Assembly: GCF_016859285.1 (NCBI RefSeq)
Contig: NC_053414.1
Coordinates: 7,159,017-7,223,016, forward strand
Direction: 5' to 3'
DNA: 64,000 bases
From: Xiphias gladius
Taxonomy: Eukaryota; Chordata; Actinopteri; Istiophoriformes; Xiphiidae
Both the position numbers and the translations under genes were made by a program. The notes beneath the pieces were generated by a model. It was not told the DNA's origin. It ran no database searches and saw only the letters and a program-made list of their open reading frames with translations. This document shows, piece by piece, positions 32,706-44,569 of the stretch (positions are counted from its first letter, which is position 1; every line of letters starts with the position of its first letter).

Positions 32706-34514
32706 CTACGAGCACTTCCATACACACACGGCCAGGCTCCCTCCGAAGAACATGTAGAGCAGGTTCTTCACCTCGTGTGTGACCTCAAAACCGAAGCCTT
32801 CACCGATCACTACATGCCACGAGCTGCCGAATTTCTTGTCCATGGACTCCTTGATCATCTTCGCTGCACTCTGGGAAATTCGCAGAGGACAAAAAAGATC
32901 AGCAAGAATGTTAGCTTGTTATAGGGATGAAAGCCTTTTTGTGTTAATAAAACAAGCTCCCTACACAATACCACTGTCAAGAGTGTGATTTAATTCCATT
33001 ACAGAGGCCATTACTATAGACACCTTGGCAGCAAAAAAAATATCCGAACAAGCTACCGGATAAACATCAAAAACTGACAGCACAATATACACCTACCTCG
33101 TTGTTGGTGGCAAACTTCTCACAGGCTGTAACACACAGCTCCATGGTCTCAACCCTCATTTCCTCTGGCATGTCTGTGTGCTGAGAACAACAAAAAAATT
33201 GCAAGGGTCTGCATTTTCCCGTCTGAAATGGTCTGTTCTGTTACATACAAGTATCGTGGGAGAGCTATTGACCAACAAGAATTAAACAAACATTCTCACT
33301 TTAGATATTCAAAATACAAGTCAAGAAATTTGGACAAAACTACAAAACAGAGTAAAAGCACAACTGTCTGCTATATGCTGCAAACAAAAGTGTAAAGTGT
33401 TACACACATACACCGCATTGCATCACTTGATACCTGTAGCGCACAATGAATGCATCACACAGACACGGTACATATCAAAGTGTGAACTTCTCTCTAGCCA
33501 TCTTGTTTTCATTTGTTACACGACTATTTATCTGTCACATTTCATGTGAACAACCAAATGCAACACTAAGAATGCCTCCCAGAAGACCTTGTCTGAAAAT
33601 GTGTGCGTTATCCCCATATGTGACCAATACCAATACAAACTAGCATAGCCCTGGCGCCATGACAAAGTCTTACAAAAGGGGTGTGTCATGCCAGTTTTTA
33701 GTGTGTATGCTGTGACTGTCCACATGTGCGACTGCAAACACAATAGCACAAAGAGTGACAAATGTGTGTGCAATCAGACTAATTTTGCAGTCACAGAAAA
33801 CGGTTCAGCATTGCTGCGTAGCCTATCTGCTATGGTTTGTTAATCTTTGAGTATATAATAACCAACGTTACCTCAATCTGAGCTAGACATTTTCCTCCAC
33901 CCCTCTCTGTTTCCATGTTTTGTGTTATCTTTTGGTTGTATAGTATGCACATTTAAATACCAGACTGGCTGTTCATGAAATTCAGTCTGACTCTTAATGT
34001 GTGGTACTGCCTTAAAAGGGTCGTGTATGTGCCTGCCTTTGATCAAACCCCATGGGCTCTGCTAGATAGCCCTGAAATATTTGAGTCTGCGAAGTACACA
34101 CTCTCTCATAGATCGATCAGATTCAGATCAGTCACGATGGCATTTGCATGTCAGCTTGTGTGTGTTCTGGTGACTAAGTCGGCACAACCAGGTAGCAACT
34201 GGTGTCATTTGGAAGTTGCGTGAGGCTGATATAGATTTTAGCAGGCAGCCAAATTTAGATTCAGTCACATGTAGTCCATTTGCAGCACTTAACCTCAGCA
34301 GCCTAAAACATGCGACCTACACAGAACATTTGCACAATGAAAATGTACTGTTGAAGTTGTCACTGCAGACTGGGCTACTCTCAGCCGCAGTTAGGGGGTT
34401 TTTGTCCTGTACCCGGTGGTACTTTCCCCACTCCTCTCCTACCCTGATGAGAGGGAAGCTGTGCAGTCTCTTGTAGTCGGCCTCTTCTTTCTTTCCCTCG
34501 CCAGTCCCAGCCAT
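32706..34514 (-). CDS. dnal4: Dynein axonemal light chain 4
   Basis: Complete coding sequence of a small LC8-family light chain of axonemal outer-arm dynein. There are three coding exons: 34514-34443 (MAGTGEGKKEEADYKRLHSF and PLIR), 33180-33097 (HTDMPEEMRVETMELCVTAC and EKFATNNE) and 32870-32706 (SAAKMIKESMDKKFGSSWHV, VIGEGFGFEVTHEVKNLLYM, ending VWKCS and TAG). All junctions are phase 0. The product is 106 aa, the size of the vertebrate protein, and close to it along its whole length. GFEVTHE and YMFFGG are the LC8 dimer-core strands. The coding exon starts at 34522 with eight leader bases before the ATG. In human, DNAL4 lies beside NPTXR and CBX6 in the same order and direction, which confirms the call. 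Confidence 0.96.
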
Positions 34515-35045
34515 TCCGACTCCTGCAACAGGACATTTTTCCTACATGTTAACAAAAAACGCGAATCCAGCAGGTTCATAAGCTCCGCTGAATGTGTGTT
34601 AGAGAAGTATTTGGTGAGTAAAGTCCAGTATTGCAGAGAGGGATCACATCTGTAGCTAACAACACTCTGTAAGAGGACCCGGCTGGGGACGGGGTTAGCT
34701 AACATCACTTAGCCGTTTCTAGCTTGCTAAAACAAATACCTCATCGTAGTTTCCGCCAAAATGGACGACTCCCCATAAACAGACGAAGATATGCAGATAT
34801 CGCACTTTACGGCTGGCTGGTGAACTTGACCGGGGTTTGCCGTGTTTAAAAACCGTAACTAGCTTACAGGGCTCTTACTACCTAGCTAATTAGCCTAGCT
34901 TGTTCGATAGCAAACAGCTGATACTACCGGTGGCTGTTTCCCTCCCGGAATGCGACTTATTTTATCCCACCGTCGTACGATCCCGGGCTACATTGTGCCG
35001 TCGATGGTTAATAAGTGCGAAGTGACACAGGGGCCGGTTACTTAC

Positions 35046-35110
35046 GAGGCGTTTGTCCTGCGAAAACTTCTCCTGTTTGACTCCCAGCTCGGTTGTTAAG
35101 GAGACATTTT
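35046..35110 (-). promoter_or_regulatory. dnal4: dnal4 probable leader exon and CpG-rich promoter
   Basis: On the minus strand a GTAAGT donor follows 35046, able to splice to the acceptor above 34522, leaving an untranslated first exon of roughly 60-70 bases. The surrounding 34.75-35.20 kb is CpG-rich with no microsatellites, in contrast to the flanks. A second possible donor (GATGAG then GTATTT) lies near 34740. The start site is inferred only from this context. Confidence 0.45.
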
Positions 35111-35676
35111 AAACAACACACGTCCGTGCAGAGAAGCCCCGCCCACCACAGCCCTGCCTCGTTCCTATTGGTTCGGATGCTGTCAATCAACTGAAAGTAA
35201 AAAAATATTGCGGTTGTAAACCGCCCCCTTTTCACCCAAACCATCCATCTGTCTTGTTTGTTTGTTTTCTATTGGAAATTAATGTATTCAAATGTATTCA
35301 ACGGCGTATCAAACACACACCTGTTACTTTCCCATCTAGCCACACTTGTGTGCAAAGTGTTGGCCTCCCTGGGCAAATTCTCGTACCGTGTAAAAATGGC
35401 TGTTATTCCTAGTATATCCTAGTTAATGCGATATTTGTGTTGAACCAAAGCTGGAAGTCTACGCCTCAGTCACACCTTTAATCTAATAAAAAACGGCACA
35501 TTTATGCTTAAAATCTTAATCTTAAAAGTGCTAGTGCAACTGTCAAATAAATGTAGTGGAGTAAGAAGTATTATATTCCCTCCATAAATGGAGCACAGTA
35601 CAAATATAGAGCGGCATAAAATTGAAACACTGCAGGGAAGTGCAAGTCATTTACATTATGTACAATACTAAATCTA

Positions 35677-35960
35677 ATTTCATTTATTTAACCTTTATCT
35701 AGCCAGATAAATCCCACTGGGGCTAGGAACCGGTTTTTAAAGGGAGACCTGGCCGGGGCAAGTCTCGGACAGGACAACACAGCGTTAGGCACACAAATAA
35801 AGGAGACTGAAAACCAGGCAACAATGTATAAAGGCTCAAATGAGATGGGAAACAAAGAAGGTTACAAAACAACTGTCAATATTACAAAAGCTCAAATGAG
35901 CTAAAAAGAAAAGAAGAAAGAAGACAGCAAAGGAATCATTCACCACGGAGTGTGATATAG
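35677..35960 (+). repeat. Dispersed repeat (ATTTAACCTTTAT family)
   Basis: It begins with CATTTATTTAACCTTTATCT and continues with AGCCAGATAAATCCCACTGG and AAAGGGAGACCTGGCC, a sequence seen repeatedly in teleost genomes. The downstream part (to about 35960) is A-rich with repeated CTCAAATGAG segments. Class is uncertain; no ORF. Confidence 0.45.
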
Positions 35961-37476
35961 CTTTGAATTCAGCCTGAGACACCAAGTACTTTCATTTTAT
36001 TTCCCAAGTGGCTGGAGCAGAAAACATGAAAGCTTTCCTTCCCATCTCTGCGCGTACGCCAGGGACAGACCGCAGAGGTGTGTTCCTTGAGATCCAAGAT
36101 TATGAATTAGTCATTGGCTATTGATTATTAAATGGTGCATGGAAAGAGCTGGCCGGCCAGCTCGGAAGCATGGGGTATGGAGCGCACGGAGTGCATGGTT
36201 TTAAGTTGGCAGCAACATTTAATGCACTGTGAGTCCAACCTTGTGCTGGTTCATTCATCTATAACAGGCCAGAGGGCAAGAAGGCAGGAGTAAACGTACT
36301 TAGCTACTTTCAGCCACTGTCTAACTATTTGTCTGTCTGTTCCACAAGTACACTGGTGTCTAACAGACTGTGTGTGAGTAAAACCTTTTTTTAAACCCTC
36401 ATAATCAGCCCCTCTCACTGACTCTGACCCACATTCAGCTGGAAACATCTGAGTGGAATCCCGGTGGAGAGTTGTGACCCAGAATTGTCAGTCAGCTCCA
36501 GACACACACACACAAGTTTGCACACAGTTATCCTTGTTAGGACATTGCTTTGACTTCCATTAATTGTGGACAGCGTAGCCCAAACCCAAACCCCTAACCT
36601 CGGCTAGGGACCTCGGAAATTACATTTTGCCTCATTAGGACTGGGCTTTGGTCCCCGTCCTGGTCCAGAGAGGGTCGATATTAATACCGGAAAAGGTCCC
36701 ACAGAGGTAACAAAAACACATACAAACGCACACATAGACACAGGCGCAGTCTAACCCAGTCTAAAATACCACCACAGGCATCTGGATTAGTTTGGCCTCT
36801 GTAACAACGACTCTCCTCTGGATTAGAGAGGATTATCAATCAGGCCTTGGAGAGGCAGACAAACAGATCACATGATAATCGTTGTCTCCTTCTTCTCTCT
36901 TTCTTCTGTCCTTGTCTGTACCCCTTTTTCAGCAGTCGGGGGAAGGCTGTCATTTGTGCACCACAAGTCTAAACCTCGCCCCTTCCCTCACTTCTGCAGC
37001 CTCCTTTTCTCACGATTGGTGTGGCTCGGATAAACAGTTAGCCATTAACTAATTGCACAGCGACAGAGTATGTTATGAAATGCTCCGGCAGGGCTTTTAA
37101 TCCAGTTTGTTGACAACATCGGTTCGAGAGCCAGATCAATACAGTTTGACAGAACAATCCCAACTCGCGGTCCAGTTAATTTTCCCAGAGCTTCCATGTC
37201 ACACAGTCTTCATCAGTGGATGGAATTAGTCATGGCGGTGGATCTGTTGAAACGGGAACCGAGTGGCTGTATGATTTCAGCTGTACTTTCAGGACTTTTC
37301 ATCCTTTTGGACATAAAGTTAAGCAACTCAAGGTCCTCTTACTAGCTTTTTCCCAGAGCTTTTTAACTATATCACATGGCCTTAGCTTCTTCATCATGGA
37401 CCTTGAGTTAGAACTACTTTGTCAAACTACTGTCTCCAAGAATGAGAATTACCTGTCATGCTTATCAGATAATTAC

Positions 37477-37503
37477 ATATATATATATATATATATATAT
37501 ATA
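37477..37503. repeat. (TA)n microsatellite
   Basis: Short pure TA run in the dnal4-nptxr intergenic region. Confidence 0.9.
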
Positions 37504-39546
37504 GTATGTGTGAATAATTGTGGATGAAGTTGTATCATTAGAGCTGAAACTAGCAGTCGACAAAGGGATTATTCTATTTTCCATAAAACAAAAACAAGAT
37601 CAGCACTCATTTTAATAATCAGTTAACTATTCAGGTCATGTGTAAATGTTATGGGACTAGTTTTGAGAACCCCAGTGCAGAACAGAGGCAGAGGCAAGGA
37701 GTTAGAACGAGGAATAATTAACCAACTGGTGTTGGTTGTAGAAAGTGGCAGCAGAGTCTTTGGGGCCAGGCAGGGGAAGCAGCGGAGCTGAGCAGGGCGA
37801 GGCCACGGGAATTGGCAGAGGGAAGCAGGGCAGAGTGCATCCAGAGAGCTTGAGAGAACAGAGGTGACCCAGAACAGGTTTCAGGCAGAGAGGGGGGGGA
37901 CGGAGTCAGGAGTCGGTGCGGGGAATGCGGCAGGCAGAGGGAAATCAGAATCGGCAAACAGCTTCAACAGGCAACGAGGTTCAAAAAGCTGGAACTCGAC
38001 TAACCGTGCAGCTGAGTCTATGATCTGGCAGCTCGGTGGAGTTGAAGCCCGGTAATTGAAGCAGAGGTGATACGAAGATGATTTTTAGCTTGCAGCCCAA
38101 TACCTGTGCACCTGACCTGTGACAGGAGGAGCTAAAATTGTTCACTATTACATTAATAACCATTTAGATCTGCTTACAACTACACCCCTGATGTTGGAAA
38201 AATGTAGGGAAGAACAGATCTGCTCTTTTCTGAACGATAGGCTGTTTGTTTGCTGTTTATGTATGCAAGTATTTAAATTTTTGTATTTTTGGTGGCGCAT
38301 TAATTAAAAAAACACAGCAAACATTGTGTTGTGTGTGCACTCGTCTTGGATCAACCGTGAAACATTTTAAAATATACTGAGAGAGAGGGAGCATTCAAGG
38401 TGAGGTGTGACAGGTGAGACAGTCACAAAGAAAAGCCAGCGGGCTGGTAGGTAAGCTGAAATAAGAATGTCAAAACAACAGGAGAGAAGGAGATGGAGGT
38501 GTTTTCGACACAAAGTGTGGTGAAAAGGTGCCACCAGGTGAAGAGAGAGGGATGAAAGAAAGGAGGAGGTGGTATAAAGACCTCGAGGACAGTATTTATC
38601 ATGAGAAAAAAATATTGTATAAACATTTTGTGGTAAATATGGGACGGGGGAAAGTCCTGAACACAAACAGAAAAACGCTGCTTCATTTGATGATGAAGAA
38701 AGTTGAAGAAAACAGTTTGGATAATGGAAGACGCGTTTTGAGAGCGAAGCAGTTCAAGGTGAAGGACCGATTAACAATGAAATTACAGCGTAGATGTGGA
38801 GGATGTGCAAGAATTGCCTGACTGGAGACCAATCAGCAATGAAGTGATGCATTGCAGTAAGAATACATTTCATTTATAACCTGTGTCTGTAGTCACGAGG
38901 AAGGCTGTCGCATGCTGTGAGCGTCTTTGCAGCTGGGGATGAGAAAAAGTTGGGAAAGATTATGAAAGGGATGAAGATTTGCTGTAAAAATTAATATTTG
39001 AGTTGGTGTAATTGTGTCTACAGTATGTGTGATAGAGAGTGTGGTGGTGGGTCACACAAGGATTTCCATATTATCCCACTGCCTCGGAGAGAGGTAATTA
39101 AGGTGTATCTATAATTCAACAGCAGAGGAAGCAGATTGTCGAGGAGGGGAGAGGAGGACCCCACGTGACTCCGCTAACAAGCCGTGACAGAGGCGAGATC
39201 AACGGAGAGACGGAGTAGAGAATCGTCAACAAAACAAAAAACAAAAAACAGAAAAATATTCGCTGACTGACTTGACGGATTGATGACTCGCTGACCGACT
39301 CACTAACTCATTCACGCACTGATTGATTTTGTAATTGATCGATGGTTACAGGCAGTCATATCGGGTCGGAATTGTGAAGAGTGAATTCATCATTTTCATG
39401 GCACCTAGTATTAGGCTTTTTTGCTCAATTTTGCTCTATCTCAGTGTATTTATTTTAGTTTAATGATTTTCTTGAATTATGTTGTTTTACGATTCATCTG
39501 GGTTCAAAATTTTGAGGAGCCCTTGGGAAAACAAGATTAAAAGTCT

Positions 39547-40115
39547 ACAGCCATGGTAACAGCTCTGCAGGGCTCTACTGGAACAACTGTGCTTTGAGTT
39601 GAATGCTAACATCAGCGTGCTAAAATATTCACAATGACGGTCGTGACCTGGTGATGCTAAGCAGGTTTAATGTTTACAATGTTCACGATTTTATTTCAGT
39701 GTCCTAGCATGCCCACATTAGTTCATTAGCGCTAAACACATAGTACAGGTGAGGCTGGTGGGAATGTCATTAGTTTTGCAGGCATGTGGTCAGAAACCAA
39801 AGTAATGGATGAAATCTATACCCGATGATGGTAAGTAAAAGGTTGAAGGGTCACCTAAGTTACTGCAGTTCATCCTGAGTGGGACATGAAGGTGTGCACC
39901 AAAACTTCATGATAAGCCATCTAATTGGTGTGGAGATATTTCACTAAAAAACAAAAATGTCAACCTCATGGTGGCGAAAGAGTAAAGTCAGGGAATCGCC
40001 AAAGCCAGTACGATTCATCCTCTGAGGACCCTGAATGTACCTACATAATTTCATGGCAATTCATCTAATTGCTTATGAAATATTTCAGTATGGACCAACA
40101 GAAAAAGTCTTATTG
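39547..40115 (+). repeat. Dispersed teleost repeat, copy 1
   Basis: About 570 bp with wording that recurs at 54498 and, inverted, at 49870: ACAGCCATG at the start, GCTAACATCAGCGTGCTAA, GTCATTAGTTTTGCAGG, GTCAACCTCATGGTGGCG, and ATTTCATGGCAATTCATC near the end. I recognise it as a family very common in spiny-rayed fishes. The name and class are not known to me. No coding capacity. Confidence 0.65.
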
Positions 40116-41480
40116 CTAAAGCTTTATATTCTGCATCCCTTGGACGATGAATAAACTCCCAAAAGGCAGTTCCCACGTACCGTAACCTCTTATCTCTTTA
40201 GCCTTGACCACTGACGTGCTGTCAAACCCTCCTGGGAACTGTTGCAGTTGAATTTTAATAAAATAATCTTCTAAAAGTCAAGACATGTGAAGAAAAACCC
40301 TGTATGAGAAACTCTGCTGAATTACTGTTAAAATCAGTGTTTGTTTGCCTATTGCCCCTTTTACTGCCAGAACATGGGACAAGGCTAAATTACCAAACAA
40401 GAAAAGTGGGCAGCTGTCCCCGGGGCCGAGGGGCCTCTCAGGGAGCCCACCACTGTGTGTTTGGTTTGTGGTAATTTGATTAATTGCAAATTCTTTTGTA
40501 AATGTGCAGAGCTAATTACAAAGTCAACTGACATGACAAGGGTCCTGGATTATTGCTTCGTCTTGAGGCCCTATCTTGTAGAAAACTAATGTTAACGTGT
40601 TTTATTATTTAAGTTTATATTTTGCTCCCATGGCCCATGTTCCTATATTTCTTTTATAATTTTTTTTACCTGAAGAGAGCAAGATGTATGCACAAGGGAG
40701 AGGTGGTGGTGATGTCGATAAGGACCCGAAATCTTTTATTGCCACACGGCCCTGATTCAGATAAATAAGGACATGATGGGAGAGAGAAAAAAGGTAACTA
40801 AATATTGAAATAACAGGAGGGACCCTTTGATGAGCGGAGATTTTCCCAGCATTTTGTGAAAGATCCCTTAAAATGTAACCAATCTCCCAAACAGAATCAT
40901 CTGTCCATGACTTTATTCTCCACAAGCAATCTGTTGAAGCGCTCGATCAGAAAACATGCCCACACTAAACAGATGGGAACACTGTCCATCCATGGCAAAG
41001 ATCTGCTTTTGACGCAAGGGGAAATGAAGAGACTTTTTATGAATTTTAATAAAACCTAAAACGAAGTAATGAGTTCAGAAATCAAACTGCAATTTTACGA
41101 GAAAGATAACTGTAGCGATAGACCTGCTTTCCACAAAACTGGTTTTAGCATTGCTTATTAGCAACCGCAGTATTAAGGGGGGCTCGATTTTTATGAGTAG
41201 CTTTACTGGAAAAAAACAAAATAGTAGAACTTGAACCATATTTCTTTGGTCACAAGACTGAAATTTTGTGGCCTAAGGAAAAAAGTTGAAAGTAAAAGTA
41301 AATCTGGAACCAGTGGGAGGCTACACATCAGATCACAGTTCAGCTGAGCCGAACGCCAAGAAATGTTGTGTGTGTGTGGGCAGATCAGTAGTTACGAATC
41401 AACACTGTCTTAGTTAAATCTATGAATAATCTATTTAGTCTACATAAAAGATAAACTAATCACCTCACTGTCTCCATATC

Positions 41481-41481
<1 letters not shown>

Positions 41482-41559
<78 letters not shown>
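41482..41559. repeat. (AC)39 microsatellite
   Basis: 78 bp of uninterrupted AC dinucleotides in the dnal4-nptxr intergenic region, followed 58 bp later by a GT run (41618-41656). Confidence 0.95.
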
Positions 41560-41561
<2 letters not shown>

Positions 41562-41610
41562 ATCTGAAAGGCAAATTCATCTGACAGCAAAAATGCAGCT
41601 CATCTAGTCT

Positions 41611-41617
<7 letters not shown>

Positions 41618-41656
<39 letters not shown>
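41618..41656. repeat. (TG)n microsatellite
   Basis: 39 bp of GT dinucleotides, complementary in inverted sense to the AC array at 41482-41559. Confidence 0.95.
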
Positions 41657-41659
<3 letters not shown>

Positions 41660-41887
41660 CCAGATGAGCTGAGAGGTGTAAAGAGATCTGTCATAATAAA
41701 CTGAGCTCACAACCAACACACACACACACACCCATATTCTGTGATGTTATTTTTGAGCTACGACTCTGGAAATGTTGTCATAACCGTTTTATTATTTTTA
41801 TCCACCAATTTCACAATATCATAGAAGATCCATGAAGATGCAAATGAGGACAAGTGCAACACTGTCACAGCTTTCAACAACCAAAAG

Positions 41888-41889
<2 letters not shown>

Positions 41890-41922
<33 letters not shown>
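41890..41922. repeat. (GA)16 microsatellite
   Basis: Pure GA run in the dnal4-nptxr interval. Confidence 0.95.
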
Positions 41923-41926
<4 letters not shown>

Positions 41927-44569
41927 GAAAGTGACAGAGGGGAAAGAAGAAAGAGAAGATGAAGACGAAAACATCAAAACATTTGACAATTCTTTTCAGG
42001 CGTGAGAGCCCAGGCAGGCACTTTACAACTGGGTGTCAAAACGTATGATGTCTTGAGGTAATAAGTGAACAGAAGCACTGACTGTATTTTAACCACAGTT
42101 CACTTTACTGCACAGTGTTGACAGGATGCATGTTGAGTGTAGTTGGCCAAAGTGGGAATCAAACCCTCACCCCTCACAGCGGGTGGCTTGTTATACCGCC
42201 TGTTCCTATGATGTCCATTTTGAACTTGCACCGAACTCAAGAGAACAAGAGATGAACTATATTGTCCCATTATAGTGTCCCATCTGTTTTGTCGTCACTA
42301 ACAAAGATGCAAATCGAATGCTGAAAGTTTGAGAATCATGATCATTTCACAGAGCCCACGGAGAGCCAAAGAGACAACCTGATCTCAAAGTGGGAGTATG
42401 TGGCATCACATCTTAGGGTAATATAGTCTTTCGCAGGCTAAAGCTATAGTCGCTAACTAAGTCCTGGTGTGCTGGACTGAGCTAAACTCAACCATTTGCT
42501 GTAGTTGTTGTCCAAAAGAGTGCTGACTAACTTGATCCTACCAACCAACCTTTGGTCTCCATCAGGCAGTGTGACGACGTTACAATCTGGTGATGTTTAG
42601 GGTGGAAATGTGGCAACTTTGATGCTCTTTGAGCCAGAAGGAACCCTATGTCGATGTTTTGTTTTTTTTTTTTTTTTTTCTCCAACATGATGGAAATAGA
42701 GGCAGGTTTTAATTCTGCTAAAGGCTACACTCTTGTCACACGGAAGACAGAAAGGACAGACTTTAAAAAGTCCGGTGTAATTGACTTAGCTGGAAATAAT
42801 GTGTCTGAAAATCTATAAACATGGATGGCATTCAAGATAACTGTCTATAACCCTACTTAAATGTTTTTTGGATTGTGGTCAATATATATTTTTTTTAACC
42901 AACTCTGTCTTCACGCAATGATTCTTTATAATATAGTTGCTTGTACAGAGTAACCATAGACACCTTTCCCATTGCGACGTTCCCACACTCTCCCATTCGA
43001 TGTAAACATGGTGTTAGATGATTTTGAGACGGATCATGGAAAAGGTATTTGTCAGTTTTAGCCACATACATATCACCAGTTGAGAACATTATGACGAAAT
43101 AGGGATAAAACCAGGATGTGCGAGAAACTGATATTGAAATTCAAATACATCATATATTTTAAATCTATTTAAATATTTGTTTGTTTGTGTGTTTGTTTGT
43201 GTGTTTTACAGCAGCTTGAATTTATGGCCGCCTAATGACAGCAGATCCCGGTGCGTCTGCATGTGCTCACTCCAAGTCAAGAAAAAACAGAATGTATGAG
43301 TTGGTCCTTAGGTGTTGAAGAAAAACAAGTTTTTCATACTGATCATACTGAACTTATATACAGAGTCAGATGAAAAGTACAAAATGGTCATCATAGAGCT
43401 AATCCACTTCATACACTTTGCTGTGTGCCAAGTATTCGGTGAGGATCTGATTTACCAAAAAGAAATCTATGTGCTTCAGAGTGAGGGGTAGTTTGGGGAC
43501 ACCAAGTTTGTAATTTACACATTTTGATTTTGTTTTCTGTAGCGACAGGAAATGTGACCTTGGTCATGCAGATATACTTACATTCCATCTGGTTTACATT
43601 CAAGGATACAACACAATTTTATCAAACTCACTCAGGTTTGTCACGATTACAGTGTCGGATTGGTGCTTAGTTAGACATCAAGTGTTTATTTCAGAGGTCA
43701 ATGGAGAGTGCTGCTTTGTTTGGGTTGCAAACGAAAATGCTGCAACTTAACTTTGCAGGACTCTGAGTTGTGTGAGAGGCTACAGCAGGGGGAGCAGACT
43801 GGCAAAGAGCAACATTAGCAGAGATACATTGCACAATATACATTTATAAGACCGCTGTTTTACCAAGTCATGGTAAGCAATATAGAAAACTTAAAATTAC
43901 ACAGACATTACTCAACAGGATCATATACAGTTAAAAATGAACAAAATTCTTTTTGTTTTCCATTGTTGTTGAAATCAGTAATAGCTGTGATAGCATCTCA
44001 TAAATCAGTTTTAGCATTAAACACAACAAACTGGATGCATGATGAGGAAAGACAGAACTTTGTGTCACTTTGTTCTTAAAATTAAGAAACCCTTAGATAT
44101 GGCATCATTAAAGATTCTTTCATAACTGCATTCATACCCATCAAAGCCCTCTGTCTGAATAACCATGTATTTTTAACTGGCCCAACAGATTATTACCTAC
44201 AACAGACGGTGGTACATTTAACCAGAGCCAATCATTAATCTGTTATGGATTACTTACATATTAATCCCGTTCATGCCAGAAGCTGATCCACCCATGCAGC
44301 ATTCAGAAACGTGATTGTGTGACTAAACTCACTGTATCTCACTGCAGAAGTAAACACATGAGCGTGGACACCAACACAGAAAACAAAACAGATACACCAA
44401 TCTTAACGATTTAACATCTTAATCTTTTGGTCCACCAGAAAGGTTCCCATACCCAAAAGAAACAATTATACTGTTTACTCCAATATGCTGTGCCTTTAAA
44501 CTCCTGAATCCACTCCTAAATCGACCTATCAAATACGACCACCCATGGTCGACTTCTCCCAGTCACCCC

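Larger units (their letters stand above)
35200..44569. other. Gene-free interval between nptxr and dnal4
   Basis: About 9.4 kb without recognisable exons, dense in microsatellites and dispersed repeats listed separately. The part next to 44569 is presumably the nptxr 3' UTR. An AATAAA on the minus strand occurs at 43685-43690, giving a possible UTR of about 0.9 kb. Confidence 0.5.
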
